From Pleurodeles waltl (lineage: Eukaryota; Chordata; Amphibia; Caudata; Salamandridae): a stretch of DNA of 64,000 nt. Positions 23,546 to 35,900 of this stretch are shown in pieces; position 1 is the first letter of the stretch, and every line of letters starts with the position of its first letter. The position numbers were made by a program, and so were the translations under genes. The stretch is taken from positions 334,130,177 through 334,194,176 of the forward strand of contig NC_090448.1 of assembly GCF_031143425.1 (NCBI RefSeq). The letters are read 5' to 3'. The notes beneath the pieces were generated by a model. That model had not been told where the DNA came from. It saw only the letters and a list, made by a program, of their open reading frames with translations, and did not search any database.

Positions 23546-24330
23546 CTAATGCCAGCTGTGAAACTGAACAAAAAATATAAAACGATACCCGCCAGGCAGT
23601 TCACTTTTACGCTCACAGTTGCTCTTTTGCATGTGGTACAATCTAAAACATGTTGCCACACAAAGCCCAGGTTTAGAAGGACACTCAGGGCAGTGCACAC
23701 CACTCTCCTTCAGCATGCCTCTTTGCATACAGACTCTACATCTCTTACAGGGTTTGTTTGTCTTTGGGAGTGAGAGAAATGTAATCAGCAATGTGGCAAT
23801 CTTTCAATCTACCCAGATCCTCTAGCACTCCAACTCCAGGTTCATTGCCTATTCCACTACAACAAGGCTGCCTATCCGAGACACCTGAAACTGAATAAAT
23901 GTAATCTTTGTCTCTGGAGAACAATCCTTGAACACAACAAAAACATTAAAGGTTGCTAAATGGAACAAATGGATAGCTAACTTCTTATGCCAAATGTAAG
24001 CCTTTACGAATAGCAGTGTAAGGTTCCAACCTCTGATCTACTCTACCTACACTACCCACATGCTTATTGTAGACTAAAATGCACACAGGTTTGCACACTT
24101 CAGTAACCTGACCACAAACAGTCGCAGCTAAAGTACTTTCATCATGGATGGTAGTCAGCATGTAGCCATCCCTCCTGTCTCCATATTTCGCAGTTAGCAG
24201 TTCATAACTACGCAAGGCACTGCACTGTCCACTCAAGTTGTTTTTTACATTCAAGTTCCTCTGGACAACCTTTCCGGTTAGAGCAGTTGTGCCATAAGCA
24301 GTAGTGTCCATTTTGAACAATTCCCTGAAC
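23546..24330 (-). pseudogene. piggyBac-type transposase, C-terminal half, broken
   Basis: From high to low coordinates the minus strand gives FKMDTTAYGTT, then RRDGYMLTTIHDES, then PVCILVYNKHVGSV and RVDQRLEPY (24320-23985). These match the conserved order in PGBD-like transposases, including the region of the last catalytic Asp. After a frame change near 23985 it continues and ends in a Cys-rich finger, CKRCRVCMQRGM...CPECPSKPGLC (about 23640-23760), the C-terminal zinc-binding domain of the family. The N-terminal half is absent; upstream sequence is minisatellite. An intact enzyme would cut and paste DNA at TTAA sites. Confidence 0.85.
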
Positions 24331-24339
24331 AGTTACCCA

Positions 24340-24900
24340 CTAATGATGGGCCTAAAGAAATTACTGATCTGCCTGCAATGGGGCCAGAAATGCCCAAAGT
24401 AATTTCCCCCTAAAGGGGAGCAACCTTTGCCAAAACGGCTGCTCCCAAAATCACCTAAATGAAAATCCCTGGTGGCCTAGTGGTTTCTGCTCCCCTTGGG
24501 TGCAGATGGGCTTATAAGATGGCCGATCAGCCCCCAAGGGGGGCAGAAGCAACCGAAATGATTGCCCCCTAAAGGGGAGCAACCTTTGCCCAAAGGGCCG
24601 CTCCCCCAAAGTGGCAGGAGGGCCAAAAAATGGCCTATACTCCCTCAACAGGGGCAGAAACAGGCACAATGATTTTCCCCTAAAGGTAATTGCGACCTTT
24701 GCCCAAGCGGCCTCTCCCCAAAATCGCCAAAATGATAATCGCTGGAGGCCTAGTGGTTTCTTTCTCTTCCCTTGGGCAGATCAGCCTAAAAAAAATGGTT
24801 GATTAAAAATGGACAAAATGCTTTCCCCCAAAGTGGAGCAACCCTTGGCCAAAGGGCAGCTCCCCACGCACCAAAACACAAAGCAAAACACGCACATAGA
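24340..24900. repeat. Minisatellite beside the piggyBac remnant
   Basis: Irregular units of roughly 110-165 bp, each starting near GGGCAGAA and containing CCCCCTAAAGGGGAGCAACC (near 24408, 24566) followed by CTTTGCCCAAAGGG. Some units carry an extra CTGGTGGCCTAGTGGTTTC segment (24470, 24747). It occupies the place where the N-terminal half of the transposase would be expected. Confidence 0.75.
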
Positions 24901-25710
24901 AATCCCTGATGGCCCAGTTCTGCTTCACGATCGCGAGCCCATGCACGACCGTACTGCAGGAATACATTTCAAATAGACACCGGGGGAAAGGAAAAACTCT
25001 TTCCTTTCCCGCTGGTGCCTCTTTGAAACCCCACAGCCTTCCCAGGAAGAACACTCACCTCCTTCTCCGTACGGTGCTAAAAGCAAATGGCTTCCAGTGC
25101 TTCAGGCCTGCCGCCGGGACACAGCGACAGCGTGATTTCATCATATCTCCGGGGACAGGGCAGAGATGTCAGCGGAAGTACGTCTGCTGTTGCTCTAGCG
25201 CTTCCCCTGTGGGTGGGTGCCATAAGCCACCTGTCCACACGCCCACTGCTGTGTTGGACGCCTCCCTATTCCTAATAAACACATGCATCTTAGAAAAATG
25301 TTCAATTTATCCTTCAAATTCATATATAATGTCTTTAAAATATCCCCTAAAACACTCAATTGGAAAGGGAGTTAAGATTAACTAACATGTTGGTAGTACT
25401 TCACCATCAAAAATAAAAGTGAAGACATTCTTAAGTTAAGGTGTTGCCTTCACTCGCTAACCAACCCCTTTAAAACCGTTGCGTTGGGAATGCCATAAAA
25501 CAACCTTTCCTTCAGGTCCACCATGTAAGACCCCAGGTGACTGTTTAAAAGCTGGTAAAACTACTTTGAAATGTTTTCGTCTAACGTGAGGACTATACAA
25601 ACATCTCAGTGTCAATCTCATTCATTAAACCAATTTGAATGTGTGATCAACCATGTAATTTGTGCATCAGCAGTCTTCCGGCTTCTCATAAGTAAAGCTA
25701 CTTTTTATAT
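24901..25710. other. No recognised gene
   Basis: Partly GC-rich (25000-25220), then AT-rich. No protein motif, repeat boundary or RNA structure was recognised. It may include the outer part of the piggyBac element, but no TTAA-flanked terminus could be assigned. Confidence 0.4.
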
Positions 25711-25712
25711 TT

Positions 25713-26200
25713 TCATTTTCGCCAAGTCCTACTTTGAGAATTCTGGTACCATGCTTCAAACATAAATCCTTCCCATTGCATTTCTGAAGTTGTAATTCCA
25801 TTGCCTAATATTGGCGAAGCAGGGTCTACTCTAGTTACTGTATGAAATGGAGATGCAGTTTCAATCACCTGTAATCTTGCAGTAACACCTATTTCTTTTC
25901 TTTGTGTGTAAGTGTCCACTTTAACCTCGTCCCCCCCACCCCGCTAAATGTCATTTTGATAAGAATGAATCTGCAAATAATTTCCAGTAGTTGGCTATTG
26001 TTTTGGATAGCTACTGAGCAGGCATGAGTTTGGTGCATGTGTGTCTGACGTTTTGCAACTCCGGCTTGTGTCTGTCTGAATTTGTGGTGTTAATTCTCTA
26101 CTTGGGTATAAAGTCTAATTGAGAGCTTTTGGAAGCTGTAGTAATTTTCAGGACTGCAATCGTCTATGTCTTGATTGTCACTGAACATCAGATGGTGTCA
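25713..26200 (-). pseudogene. Unidentified protein-like remnant, frameshifted
   Basis: On the minus strand, 25919-25713 is open for about 69 codons with a balanced, protein-like composition (for example TARLQVIETASPFHT and GNGITTSEMQWEGF) and ends in a normal stop. Immediately upstream, about 25954-26110 is open in another frame. The frame change falls at a run of seven C on the plus strand (25931-25937), a likely indel site. It does not resemble the DIRS, Gypsy, LINE, Penelope or piggyBac proteins in this window. It could be a decayed host gene or retrocopy, an old integrated foreign gene, or chance. No function is proposed. Confidence 0.35.
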
Positions 26201-28240
26201 AACTAGTGACAAGGTAGTCCAAGACTCAAACTCTTTTAAACCCGGGACACTTGGCTTTCATAACTCATCGGTTTTTAGTCAAAATGTTGAAGGTGTGTTT
26301 GTATTAATTGTTCTTGTGTCTTTGGGGAACGGAAGAAGACCAACCACCATCTTCTTTTACTGTTCAGCTTACCAACTCACAACTCATTTTAACCACTACA
26401 GATTTGGGTCAGATTCAAACTGATCATCTGTAGGTGAACGAGACAATAGTTTTTTAAAATCCATTAAGCACTGCAGTCTTGAACTTTGCATGTTCAAATG
26501 TACCCTTAATCGTTATCAGCAGCGTGTTGTACTTTTTCCTTAAAGTTTGTGTGTGAGTGCTTGACCGGTAACGTAAGCGTGTGGCTGAGGAGAGCACTCA
26601 AGTATTAGCTTCCTTCATCCTGGCTTTTTGAGAAATACAGCAGTGGTCCCGTTAACAAAGAATTGGAAGCAAGTATAGTTTTATTGCAGTGCCTACTCTC
26701 GGTGGTTCATTTTGCTGTAAAGCTGTCAGTGAAGAGAAATCCCAACTTTGGGCCGTGTTACTCTAATAAATTGAAATAATATTATTGGGCCGTTTTTGCA
26801 CGTTTTTCCTTTGATGTTGTGGCTCGTAAGGCATGACATATGATGCCTGTTTCAAACTTGAAAGCCACTCGAACTTCCAAATTACTGCCATGCTGTGCCA
26901 GCAGATAATGCTGAAAATGGTGCTTCTCTATATCCTTTAAAAACGTGATGAGTTGGGGACAGGTGCTCTGGTTTGCACCTACTCTTTGCATTGGGGAACA
27001 TGTTGCTCTTGATTCAAATTTCACTTGCTTCAATTTTGTAGTCACTGTTAAAACCAACATTCCGTCTGATGGTAACAGGGAGAGCAAAACGTACAATATG
27101 GTAAAAAGCTATTTGCTCATGTTATTCACAGTTGTATTATTCCAGTTAGTAAATTGGGTATAAAAATAATGAATGACTGGCACCAATGTAATTTCCCTCA
27201 AAATTACCATTATGATCCCAGTGATTCTTTTGTCTCATTGCCTTGAATCAATACTTTTATTTTCAAGTGTGTGGATGTTCCCAGTTTCTTGTTGGTTCCA
27301 AAGAGGATATACTGTGTGTTGGTGACGGAGATGGAAATATGGAAGAAATCCAGCTCTCAACAAGCAGCTTCTCTGTTCTCTGGGGTTAGGTTTCTAAGTG
27401 AGACAGAGAGAATAAAATGTTTCCAAAGTGCGCAGTTTTTTTTCACATGTCGCGTTGATATTCTGCTCCTTCCTCTGGGTTACAGATCTTGCAAGAATGC
27501 AGCCTGTCCCACTGGGCCTTATTATATTACTTTGCTTTGTTTATCTTCCTGATTTAGTCAAACCTCATTGGAGCGGCCTTCTGTTTTGGTTTGCCCTTTG
27601 CGATTCGTTGGTTAACCTTCTACGACTCGACTCGTTGTTTATCGATTGATTTCTGTAAGCTGGGTCTCTGCACCCTTTCTCTTACTTGCTTTACGCTGCC
27701 CTAGTCTAAAGAAGGACTGACTGTAGTTTCAGGTATTGGTCTGATCACTCAAATCACTCTCTTTGGCGCTCTCGACTTTAACATAAAATATAGCCACAGA
27801 TTTCGGAGCCTAATTGTTAGCAAAGAGACACTTTTGACCACCGATAGCAGCGTTGTAAATTGTCAATTGAAAAATAATTAGTAGGTTGCAAAAATGAAGA
27901 GAATAAATGAGCCTAGTGACCAACATATCATGTGGACCCTGTTTGATAGATGGAAACAAACCCATTGTAGTTAGTGTTGCATGAGTTTCTAAAGCCTGCT
28001 GGAAGTATAGGAAGCTGCATTTGTTTTGTTCTCAGGCCATCAAGGTAGCCATTGGCCGCCACTTGTGTGAGCAGTGTTGTTGTTTTGGCCTCTGGTCGGC
28101 ATTCTCCCATAATAGTGGTGCCCAAGGGTTGTTTACTCAAGAGAATTTCGTGATAGAATCATTCTTATGGCATGAGGGTTTTTAGCCTTCGGCCCGAAGG
28201 GATTTGTAGGTTGAAGTCACTGGATCCCTTGAGAGTCTTT
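26201..28240. other. Unassigned, mostly single-copy-looking sequence
   Basis: No mobile-element protein or recognised repeat was seen. One possible splice-acceptor context with an open frame occurs at 27268-27386, reported separately as weak. It ends where the hairpin-chain element begins. Confidence 0.4.
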
Positions 28241-31218
28241 GGGCCAGATGTATCAAGATTAGGAATAGCGATTTCCTAATTGTGATTTCCTGCAAATCAC
28301 AATTAGGAAATATCTATTCTTAATGCATGAAACTCTCGAGTTTCATTAGAGATTCCTAGTGGGTCGCTGTAGGGAGCTGGGCTCTGGTTGCATTCCCCCT
28401 CCACTTTTTGTCTGGTTTTTAGCTGCAACTTCGACTGAAGTGACCTGGGTTTCTGCTAACCAGGTTGCTAACCCAAGTGACCAGGCCCTTCACCCCCTTT
28501 AAGCCAATAGTAAATGGTACCCCTGATACCTAGGACATGGGTACTGAAGAGGGCTCCTCAGAGCTGCAGTACAACTTGTGCCTCTCTGCAGGACCCAGCA
28601 CCAACCTTATTAAGGCTGCCATTGCAGGCAGTGTGACAAGGTGCTTCCAAAGTTGAAAACATGACATGGCACACAGCCTGTGCCATCCCCTAACACTGCA
28701 TGTAATATGTGCAAGTCACCCCTCTAGCAGGCCTTACAGCCATAAGGCAGCATGCATTATATTACATGCGAGGCATATATGCAGGAGCGGATATGCCCCT
28801 GCTATGCCTCTGTCAATTTTAAGACATAGTAAATGCACAGGAAAGCCATTTTAAATGCATGTGCTGGACACTGCTCACTATGAGTTCCCCAGCTAGATGT
28901 TGGCTTTGCAGAACCCTGGGATGCTTGGTATCAAATATCTCACAATAGTAAACCCTCACTGATACCAGTGATGGATTTATTAAGAAATGCATCCAGAGAG
29001 CATCTTATAGGTGCCCCCTGAAAACCTACCAGCTACTTGTCTGTTGACTGACTGGTCGTGACCAGTTCAGCCACCACAGATGTGTTTCTGGACCCCATTG
29101 TTGGGAGCCAGTGCTCTCGAGGCCCAGAGATAAAAGCCTGCACTGGGTAGATGTCTTTCCTCCTCTACAAGGCAGGATGGGCATTCCAGGGTGGGGCGCT
29201 TCAAAGGCCTTGCCACCTTTGTAATGCGACCCAGGTCTTTCCAGATGGTGGAGATGACCAACCCCCCTGCCTGACCCCACTTTTTACGTCAGCATAGGCA
29301 GGAAAATGTGTTAAATTAGGAGGAGTGCCCACTTCATGCTGGTCCCACCCCTAAGTGGACACTACTTTTTAAATGCCTCCATCTTGTTTGGAAGGAATTG
29401 GGCCACTAGGGTTAGGGTGATGCCTACTTCCCAGTGGAAGTGGTGGTAATAAGGGTGTAGTCACCCTAAAGGTGACTAGCCCATTGGCTGCCACCTGGTA
29501 CTTCCTGTAACAACCCTAAATTCAGCATTTAGGTGGCACTCCTGAACCCTAGAACTCCGATTCCTGACAACCTAAGAAGAACTGGACGCTACAGAGTCAT
29601 ATCAGCAGCGAAGACTTCAGACACCAACTGACTGTCCCCAGCCCTACCGGTCTATCTGCAGAACTCTGTCCTGAGGAACCGCAAAACCGCCTGCGTACCC
29701 ACCTCTGCACCCGACACCCACGGCCCGAGTCCAAGTGGTCCACCGTGGGCTGAACCCTGCCGGACTCTGCCTCAAAGCCTGAAGCCTCAAATCGAAGACT
29801 CCCCCTGACTGCTACCTGCCAGGTAGGCTGTTACCGATGCCAAAGGACACCCCTGCACCCGGAGCCCCTGGGCCTTGGGGAGCTGAACCGTCCGTGTCCC
29901 TACATCCTTTAGCATCAGACCTTACCTGGGAAAGTGTGGGTTTTCTTTGTTGAGCCTCCTTGCACGAGCCTTCAGCCTTTTTCCCAAAACTGATCTCCCC
30001 AGTTGACTTGCATTGGGCACCTGAAACCATGCTGGCCCTCTGCACCCAGCTGGCCCCGTGCCGCTGAGGGTGTAAGTTTGGTGCTGCCTTGTGGCCCGCT
30101 TATGGTGACCTCAACCCCAGGAAATGGACCCCTGACACAGCTTAACTCACCCATGAGCAGCAACTCTTCATTCACCCCCAGTCACCATTGGGTAACATTG
30201 GGCACCTGACTATGAATTTGACCTCTGCATCTGGCTGCCCCTGTGCCGCTGTGGGTGCACTCTTGGTACTGATTTGAATCTTGCCTGGTGTTGACCTAAA
30301 ATCCCAAAGACTGGATTTGTAAGTTGTATACTTACCTGCAAAACTCCATTCTTGTTTTGCTCCCATAGGTTACATTGCTGAACTGAAAAATTACAGTGTG
30401 TTGATCTTTGAAACTACAAAGTATTTTAAAAACTGCTTACTTTATAATGAAGTTTTTTGGTTGAAAGCATATATAAAAACGAATTTTATTTTTCTCAATT
30501 GGTCTTGGATTTATTCATTGAGTGTGTGGCTCAATTATTGCCTCTGTCAGTACAACAAATGCCTAACGCCACTCCTTGATAAGCCTAACTGCTCACCGAC
30601 ACTATCACAAATAGAGCATTAGACCTATCTGTTTCTGCCTGTGCGAACCTTTGGGGATCCACTGGACTCTGCACGGTATACTTCATTTTAGTGCGCCAGA
30701 TAGAGAGCCAGCTTCCTAAAGTCGCAAAAAAGACCTATCATGCAGATTAATGAGGTAGGTCGCAATTTGTGACCCATTAGGATTCACAGCCATAAGAGGG
30801 ATGGTGGCCTGCTGAGGTCAGCAGATGACCATTTCTGTAATTGTTTTTAAATGAAGCAATCTTAAAGGAAAACAAAGATGTGTTTAAAAAGGAAAGAAAA
30901 ATAAACTTTTGTTTCATGTTTTCTAAGAGTAGGCAGTGGTCCTACGGACCACTGTATAATCTAAAAAAAATATCTTTTCAACATTCACAAAGGGGAAGGG
31001 GTCCCCATTTTCGAATGGGTTACTACCATTTTTTAAATGGTGGTAAAGTATTACTGTTTTGCGACCACAGTAATACATACCATATACAGATTTGGTATTT
31101 GGAATCAATGTCCAAAACACACCCTTCCAGGTACTGAATCGCAAATGAAACTCACATTTTGTACATCAGAAAAAGCATTGTTGTTTGCCAACGGAAAAAT
31201 GCTTGATACATCAGGCCC
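28241..31218. mobile_element. Hairpin-chain element (MITE-like), split by a solo LTR
   Basis: Terminal inverted repeats GGGCCAGATGTATCAAG (28241) and the complement CTTGATACATCAGGCCC (ending 31218) are flanked by TTT on both sides. Between them, outside the inserted LTR, are consecutive short-loop hairpins such as GATTTCCTAATTGTGATTT.. near 28269 and AGTGGTCCTACGGACCACT near 30936. Without the insertion it is about 620 bp. It has no coding content. It shares its terminus with the element at 40711-41417. Confidence 0.8.
28368..30720 (+). mobile_element. Solo Gypsy-type LTR with perfect 5-bp duplication
   Basis: Starts TGTAGGGAGCTGG and ends AGCTTCCTAAA, a one-base variant of the family end CCTACA. 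It is flanked by GTCGC at 28363-28367 and again at 30721-30725. The body matches the LTR family, including TAAATTCAGCATTTAGG near 29518 and CTTGATAAGCCTAACTGCTC near 30577. It is a 2353-bp solo LTR, the product of recombination between the two LTRs of a full insertion. Confidence 0.85.
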
Positions 31219-32575
31219 TTTGTTCTCTTCAGAGATAGTTAAAATTGTCATTTTTTTTAGTGGTAGAAAGGGGCATCAAATGGGTGTGTCCCTCGTGCGC
31301 TCTCATGCCTGTTCATCAGAAACCCCCTACAAATAGCAGTTTGGCATCCGGTCCATGGTGCCACACTTTTCCATCTCAGCATAGAACTAAGTCTGCATAA
31401 AACTAGCCTGTGGGTGGGGGACTTAAGCGTGTGACACGGCTACCTATTCCTGTGGACAGAAAAAAGTGCTGAGAAGGAACTCTGAAGTGTGAGATCCATG
31501 AGTCATCCCTGACTGCACCTGCTGACGAGAACAGGGGGCTAGTTTGGGAAAGCACAGGTCCTAAAATATACACTGTGGAGCCCGGGAGCCTTGCCAAGCC
31601 TTAGTCTACCCTACAGTCAAACCACCTAATCTTAAAGAATTGCAGAGAGGAAATGGAAAATAAGATGTCTGTCTCTTTATTTAGCCGGCTGCCCACAACC
31701 TCGGTTTGCCTTCACATCCTAGAGTACCAACAACCATGATTCAACAATTATCCATGGAATATGTCAAGGAATGACAGCTGGGAAGCAAAAGTTTCTCTGG
31801 AAAAAGTTGTCCCCAGCTGGCAGAATTATTACGTCTAGAAACGTTTAAAGTATGAAAAAATAAATAATCAGAAAAGACCTAAAATTGCCCTAAAGAATTA
31901 AATTCTGTTCAGATATATTCTGTTAAGAGGTGTGGGTGGAACAGCTTGGGCGCATATCCATGGTCTAACAAGCTGGGTATAAATAGTGGCCTTTGCAGTA
32001 GCAACTGGTATCTTACTCACCAAAGCAGATCTAGTTGAGAAAATTACCTCTTTCAAGTTCCGAAAGTCTGATGAAAGCTTTAAAGATAAGTTACAGATCT
32101 TCAATTTCAGGAAAGAAGCTCCAGAAATAGTACACAGATAAATAGTGAGCAGGGATTACCCTGAGGTGGATCACGCCCCAGTTGCAAAGTGGAGATAATC
32201 GTGGGAAAAAAAAAATCAGTGATCAAGCAGAAGTGACTGGAAATATGAAGATGGAATGTAGAATTTTGCCACATACATGTGGCAGTCACAACCTAAGTGG
32301 ATGCTTTTTCAAGACTTGGCTGCTTCACATTCTGCAGTCAACAAATTTGAGTGCCAGTTCTTCAGAAGCTGCATGTGAGCGTCAATTATTGGCCCGGCAC
32401 CCCCTCATATGAAGTGCTTTCACAAGGTGAATACAGCTTCAGGCCTCCCTCTTCCAAGGCCACATGTATTTAATATTCATAGATCGAGCACCCAGCATTT
32501 TGAAGTCTTTCTCATGTGACATTTTCCTGTTCCAAGCACTTGTAACTCAAACAACATTAACATGCGGCAAAAGTA
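31219..32575. other. No recognised gene
   Basis: Ordinary AT-rich sequence between the hairpin-chain element and a DIRS 5' end. A TATAAATA word occurs near 31978 without supporting promoter features. No protein motif was recognised on either strand. Confidence 0.4.
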
Positions 32576-33020
32576 GTATCTGATAAAGACTTCTAGCTGC
32601 AGGTTCCTTACCTTAGAATTAGAAATGGATCTGGAAGATTTTTAATGAGCAGTACCGCTGTGCACTGGTAGGTAACGTCGATCAGATCACCTACATTGTC
32701 GGCATCATCTGCACCAGACGTGACATCACTGGCACCTATGTAGGTGCCAGTCAGGCGCTCTGACTTCTGTTCTTTTCTTTCCACCCCAGCCAGCGCAGAT
32801 CCTGAAAGAGTTACCCGTTTAGTCACTTTATGACTGAGCTTTGTTTAACATTTTGTTGAAGTTTTTATTGAGGTTTTTCTGCTGGTATGGCAGGATGTCA
32901 TCTAGGAAGGCCAGCTTAAAGCCCTGCTGCGCCCGGCGCCTGTCATTTTCCGTGAGCGTCCGCATTCTAGGCCTCGCACAGAGGTTGAGCCTGCATCTTG
33001 GCTGACTCCGCGCTTCCCTT

Positions 33021-34300
33021 ATGTTTCCGAGAGCTAGAGTGACCCACCCTCAACTTAAAGAATTTTATGACACCATGTGTGCCATTTTTTTGGGGGGGGC
33101 GCGCATCCTCCGGTGGGCCTTTTGGCCCCGTGGGGTTGGCAGGGTCCCATGCTTGTTTCGTGCCAGTGGATCCGGTGTCCGTGGGGCTCCAAGGATCTCT
33201 TTCTATGTCCAGGCTGATGCCAGTTCTGCAACTTTGACTCTCCCTGGCACAGGTCCTGATGCAGACACTCCTGGCACCACCAGCTCTTAGTGGCTGCACC
33301 ATCACCCTGTTGATCCTTGACTCGTCGCTCTATACCATAACTGATGCCATCAGGAGCCTTGCCTCCCAGATTGGATCCTGACCCCTATTTCCCTGGACTT
33401 GGCTTCGTGGAGAAATGGGAGGGGTCACTGGACCCTGCAGAAGTCCAGCCTTATGAACATGACATGGACTGGTGTGAGGAACTGAGTGAAGCCAGTGACC
33501 TGGATGTCTCCCCAGATGCAAGCATGCTTTCTCCCTCTACTGTAGCTACAGAGAAGGGAAGCTTCTTTTGCAATGGTGGTGGGGAGGGCTGTGGGGGTCG
33601 TCGACCTCCAGTTGCCCCCGGTGGCCTATTTAATGAGGCCCTCAGAAAATGTCATTTTGGGTACCTGGTCCGAACCCAACACAGGGGCTCCAGTGAATAG
33701 GACAGTTGACCATCGCCCCACCCAAGGAGACCTAGGTTTCCTCATGCAACACCCCATCCCTGAGAGTTTGGTGGTTCAGCGTTTATCCTCCCATGTCAAC
33801 CCCATTGCATTCTTTAACGATCCTCCAGCTAGAGAATCCAAGAGGCTGGAGACTTGGGAAGAAGATGTTTTCTTCCACCAATCTGGCATTGTGGTCTGTG
33901 AACACCGCATGTCTTTTGGGCCACAACTCGTATTCTCTCTGCGATACGGTTGCGCAAGTGCTGCGTGTGGTCCTGGATGAGGCCAGAACCGTGCTCTCCC
34001 AAGCAGAAGTAGACAGGAGAGAAGCAGCAAAGTTCACAATCCGATGTGGACTCAACCGACTCGCTAGGCAGAGCGGTTTTGTTGATGGTGGTCTTTAGGT
34101 GCCACACCTGCCTACAAACTACTGACTTTTTTTCGGGATGTAACATCTTCTTTGATGGACATGCCCTTTGATTGCTCCCATCTCTTTGGAGACAAAGCAG
34201 ACTCAGCACTCAAGAGATTTAAGAACAGTCAGGCTACAGCCCGGTCCTTGGGCTTATCTTTTGTCCAGCACCATACCCAGTCCACTTTTTAGTCCTTTCC
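33021..34300 (+). pseudogene. DIRS ORF1 (gag-like), broken
   Basis: Frames at 33021-33290, 33344-33700, 33573-33980 and 33793-34098 each carry parts of ORF1. The clearest is KKMFSSTNLALWSVNTACLL near 33860-33920, parallel to MFSSSSLALRSVNTT near 4395, then IRCGLNRLARQ near 34040, and a degraded MDMPFD block near 34150. Alternating frames show several indels. A Pro/Ser-rich tail follows (34304-34531). Confidence 0.75.
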
Positions 34301-34734
34301 TGGTTGTGGAAGGGGCTACCAACTGCACCAGTTCCCAACCTGCCTCCTGAGAGCACAGGATCCACAAGCCTTGTGTATCAGGCAGCCAAGGTCAGGTCCT
34401 TAAACCCCCCTAATGCCCCCCCCCCCAGCCCACCACCATCACAGCTGCAGCCTCCAAACCTTCCTAATCAGCCCTTATACCATCACGGGCACCCAGTTGG
34501 TGGCAGGATACATCATAACCTGTTCCATTAGCAGTCCATAACATTGGAGAGGTGAGTTTTGCAGATAGTCGGAAAGGGTCACTCCCTTCCCTTTCTGACT
34601 CCTCTTCTCCCATGCCACCATCTCAATACAGGTTGATGGAGGATTGTTTTTCTCTTCTGTGCAAGGAAGTTGCAGCTTTCTTGACCAAGCGAGCCAAGGA
34701 GAGGGTATCAAAGCCATAAGCAGCTTGAAGTTGT

Positions 34735-35900
34735 TATTCCTGCTGCTTCTTGGTGCAGAAGAAAGAAGGAGGCCTTAGTCCTATCCTAGACGTGCGGCCC
34801 CTCAACTACTTCCTCAAGAAGGAGAAATTCAGGATGCTCACCTTGGCGCAGGTTCTGTTGGTCCTGGACCCAGGAGACTGGATGGTAGCATTGGACTTAC
34901 AGGACACACTTTCATATTCCCCTCCTGCCTGCCCCCAGACTTTACCTGTGGTTCATGGATGGCCACAAATATTTTCAGTTTGCAGTGCTCCTTTTTTGCC
35001 TGACCAGCACCCCTCGAGTTTTCACCAAGGTGATGGTGGTGGTTGCAGCTTGCCTGCCAAGTTCATGGGTGTCAGTCTTCGCCTATCTTGATAATTGCCT
35101 GTTGAAGGCAGGCTCTCCTCAGGCTGTTGTCTCTAAACTCTAGACTACGGCAAACCTCCTTCACTTGCTGGGGTTCACTATAAATATGCCAAGTCACACC
35201 TGACTCCCTCCCAGATGCTCCCTTTCATTGGAGCTGTTCTGGACACAGTGTGGTTTCAGGCTTGTGCTCCTGAGCGGCAAGTTCACAATATTCAGGATAT
35301 TATACAGATGTTTCATCCTCTATCCTGGATTTCAGTGAGGTAGACTCTAAGGCTATTGGGACTCATAGCCTATCCTTCTGGTGACAAATGCACATTGGCA
35401 TACGCAGGCTACACAGTGGGACCTAAAGGTCCAATGGGCACGTCATCAGGGTAATCTCTCCAACATGGTCCAAGTCTTGGAAGGAGCTGCTAATTATCTG
35501 CAGTGGTGGCTAACAAATCGTTATTGGGTCAACGGCAGATTCCTCTCCCTTCCCCAAACCAGATCTTACAGTAGTTACTGATGGGTCACTCCTGGGATGG
35601 GGTGGCCATCTGGGAGAGGTGGAGATGAGAGGATTCAGATGTCCTATGTAATCCAGACTCTGTCAGCTTGGTGGAGCTTTGTGAAATTTGAACGGCATTG
35701 AAACCCTTCCTACCCTTTTTCAAGTGAAGACTTGTACGAGTGCACATGGACAACACCACCGCCCTGTGGTACTGCAACAAACAAGGCGGGGTGGGGTAGT
35801 GGACCCTTTGTCAAGAGGCTGTCCATCTCTGGACATGGCTGGAACATCGGGGCATATCCCTGGTGGTTCAACACCTGGCAGGTTGTCTGAAGGCTAGGGC
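34735..35900 (+). pseudogene. DIRS RT and RNase H, active-site Asp changed
   Basis: RT fingers read VQKKEGGLSPILDVRPLNYF and LDPGDWMVALDLQDT (34750-34910). The frame shifts, then the palm gives TSTPRVFTKVMVVV and the active site YLDN at 35084-35095, where YLDD is expected: the second Asp codon reads AAT. RNase H is scattered over frames near 35570-35800 (VVTDGSLLGWGG, then DNTTALWYCNKQGG). Frameshifts and stops would already prevent translation. Confidence 0.75.

Noticed and set aside
22956..23549. 197-codon open frame rich in Ser, Thr, Gln and His
   Set aside because: It is periodic translation of the 28-bp minisatellite. The mirrored frame on the other strand is also open, as expected from a repeat.
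31960..32110. Promoter with TATAAATA near 31978
   Set aside because: An isolated AT-rich word with no initiator, downstream gene or repeated element to support it.
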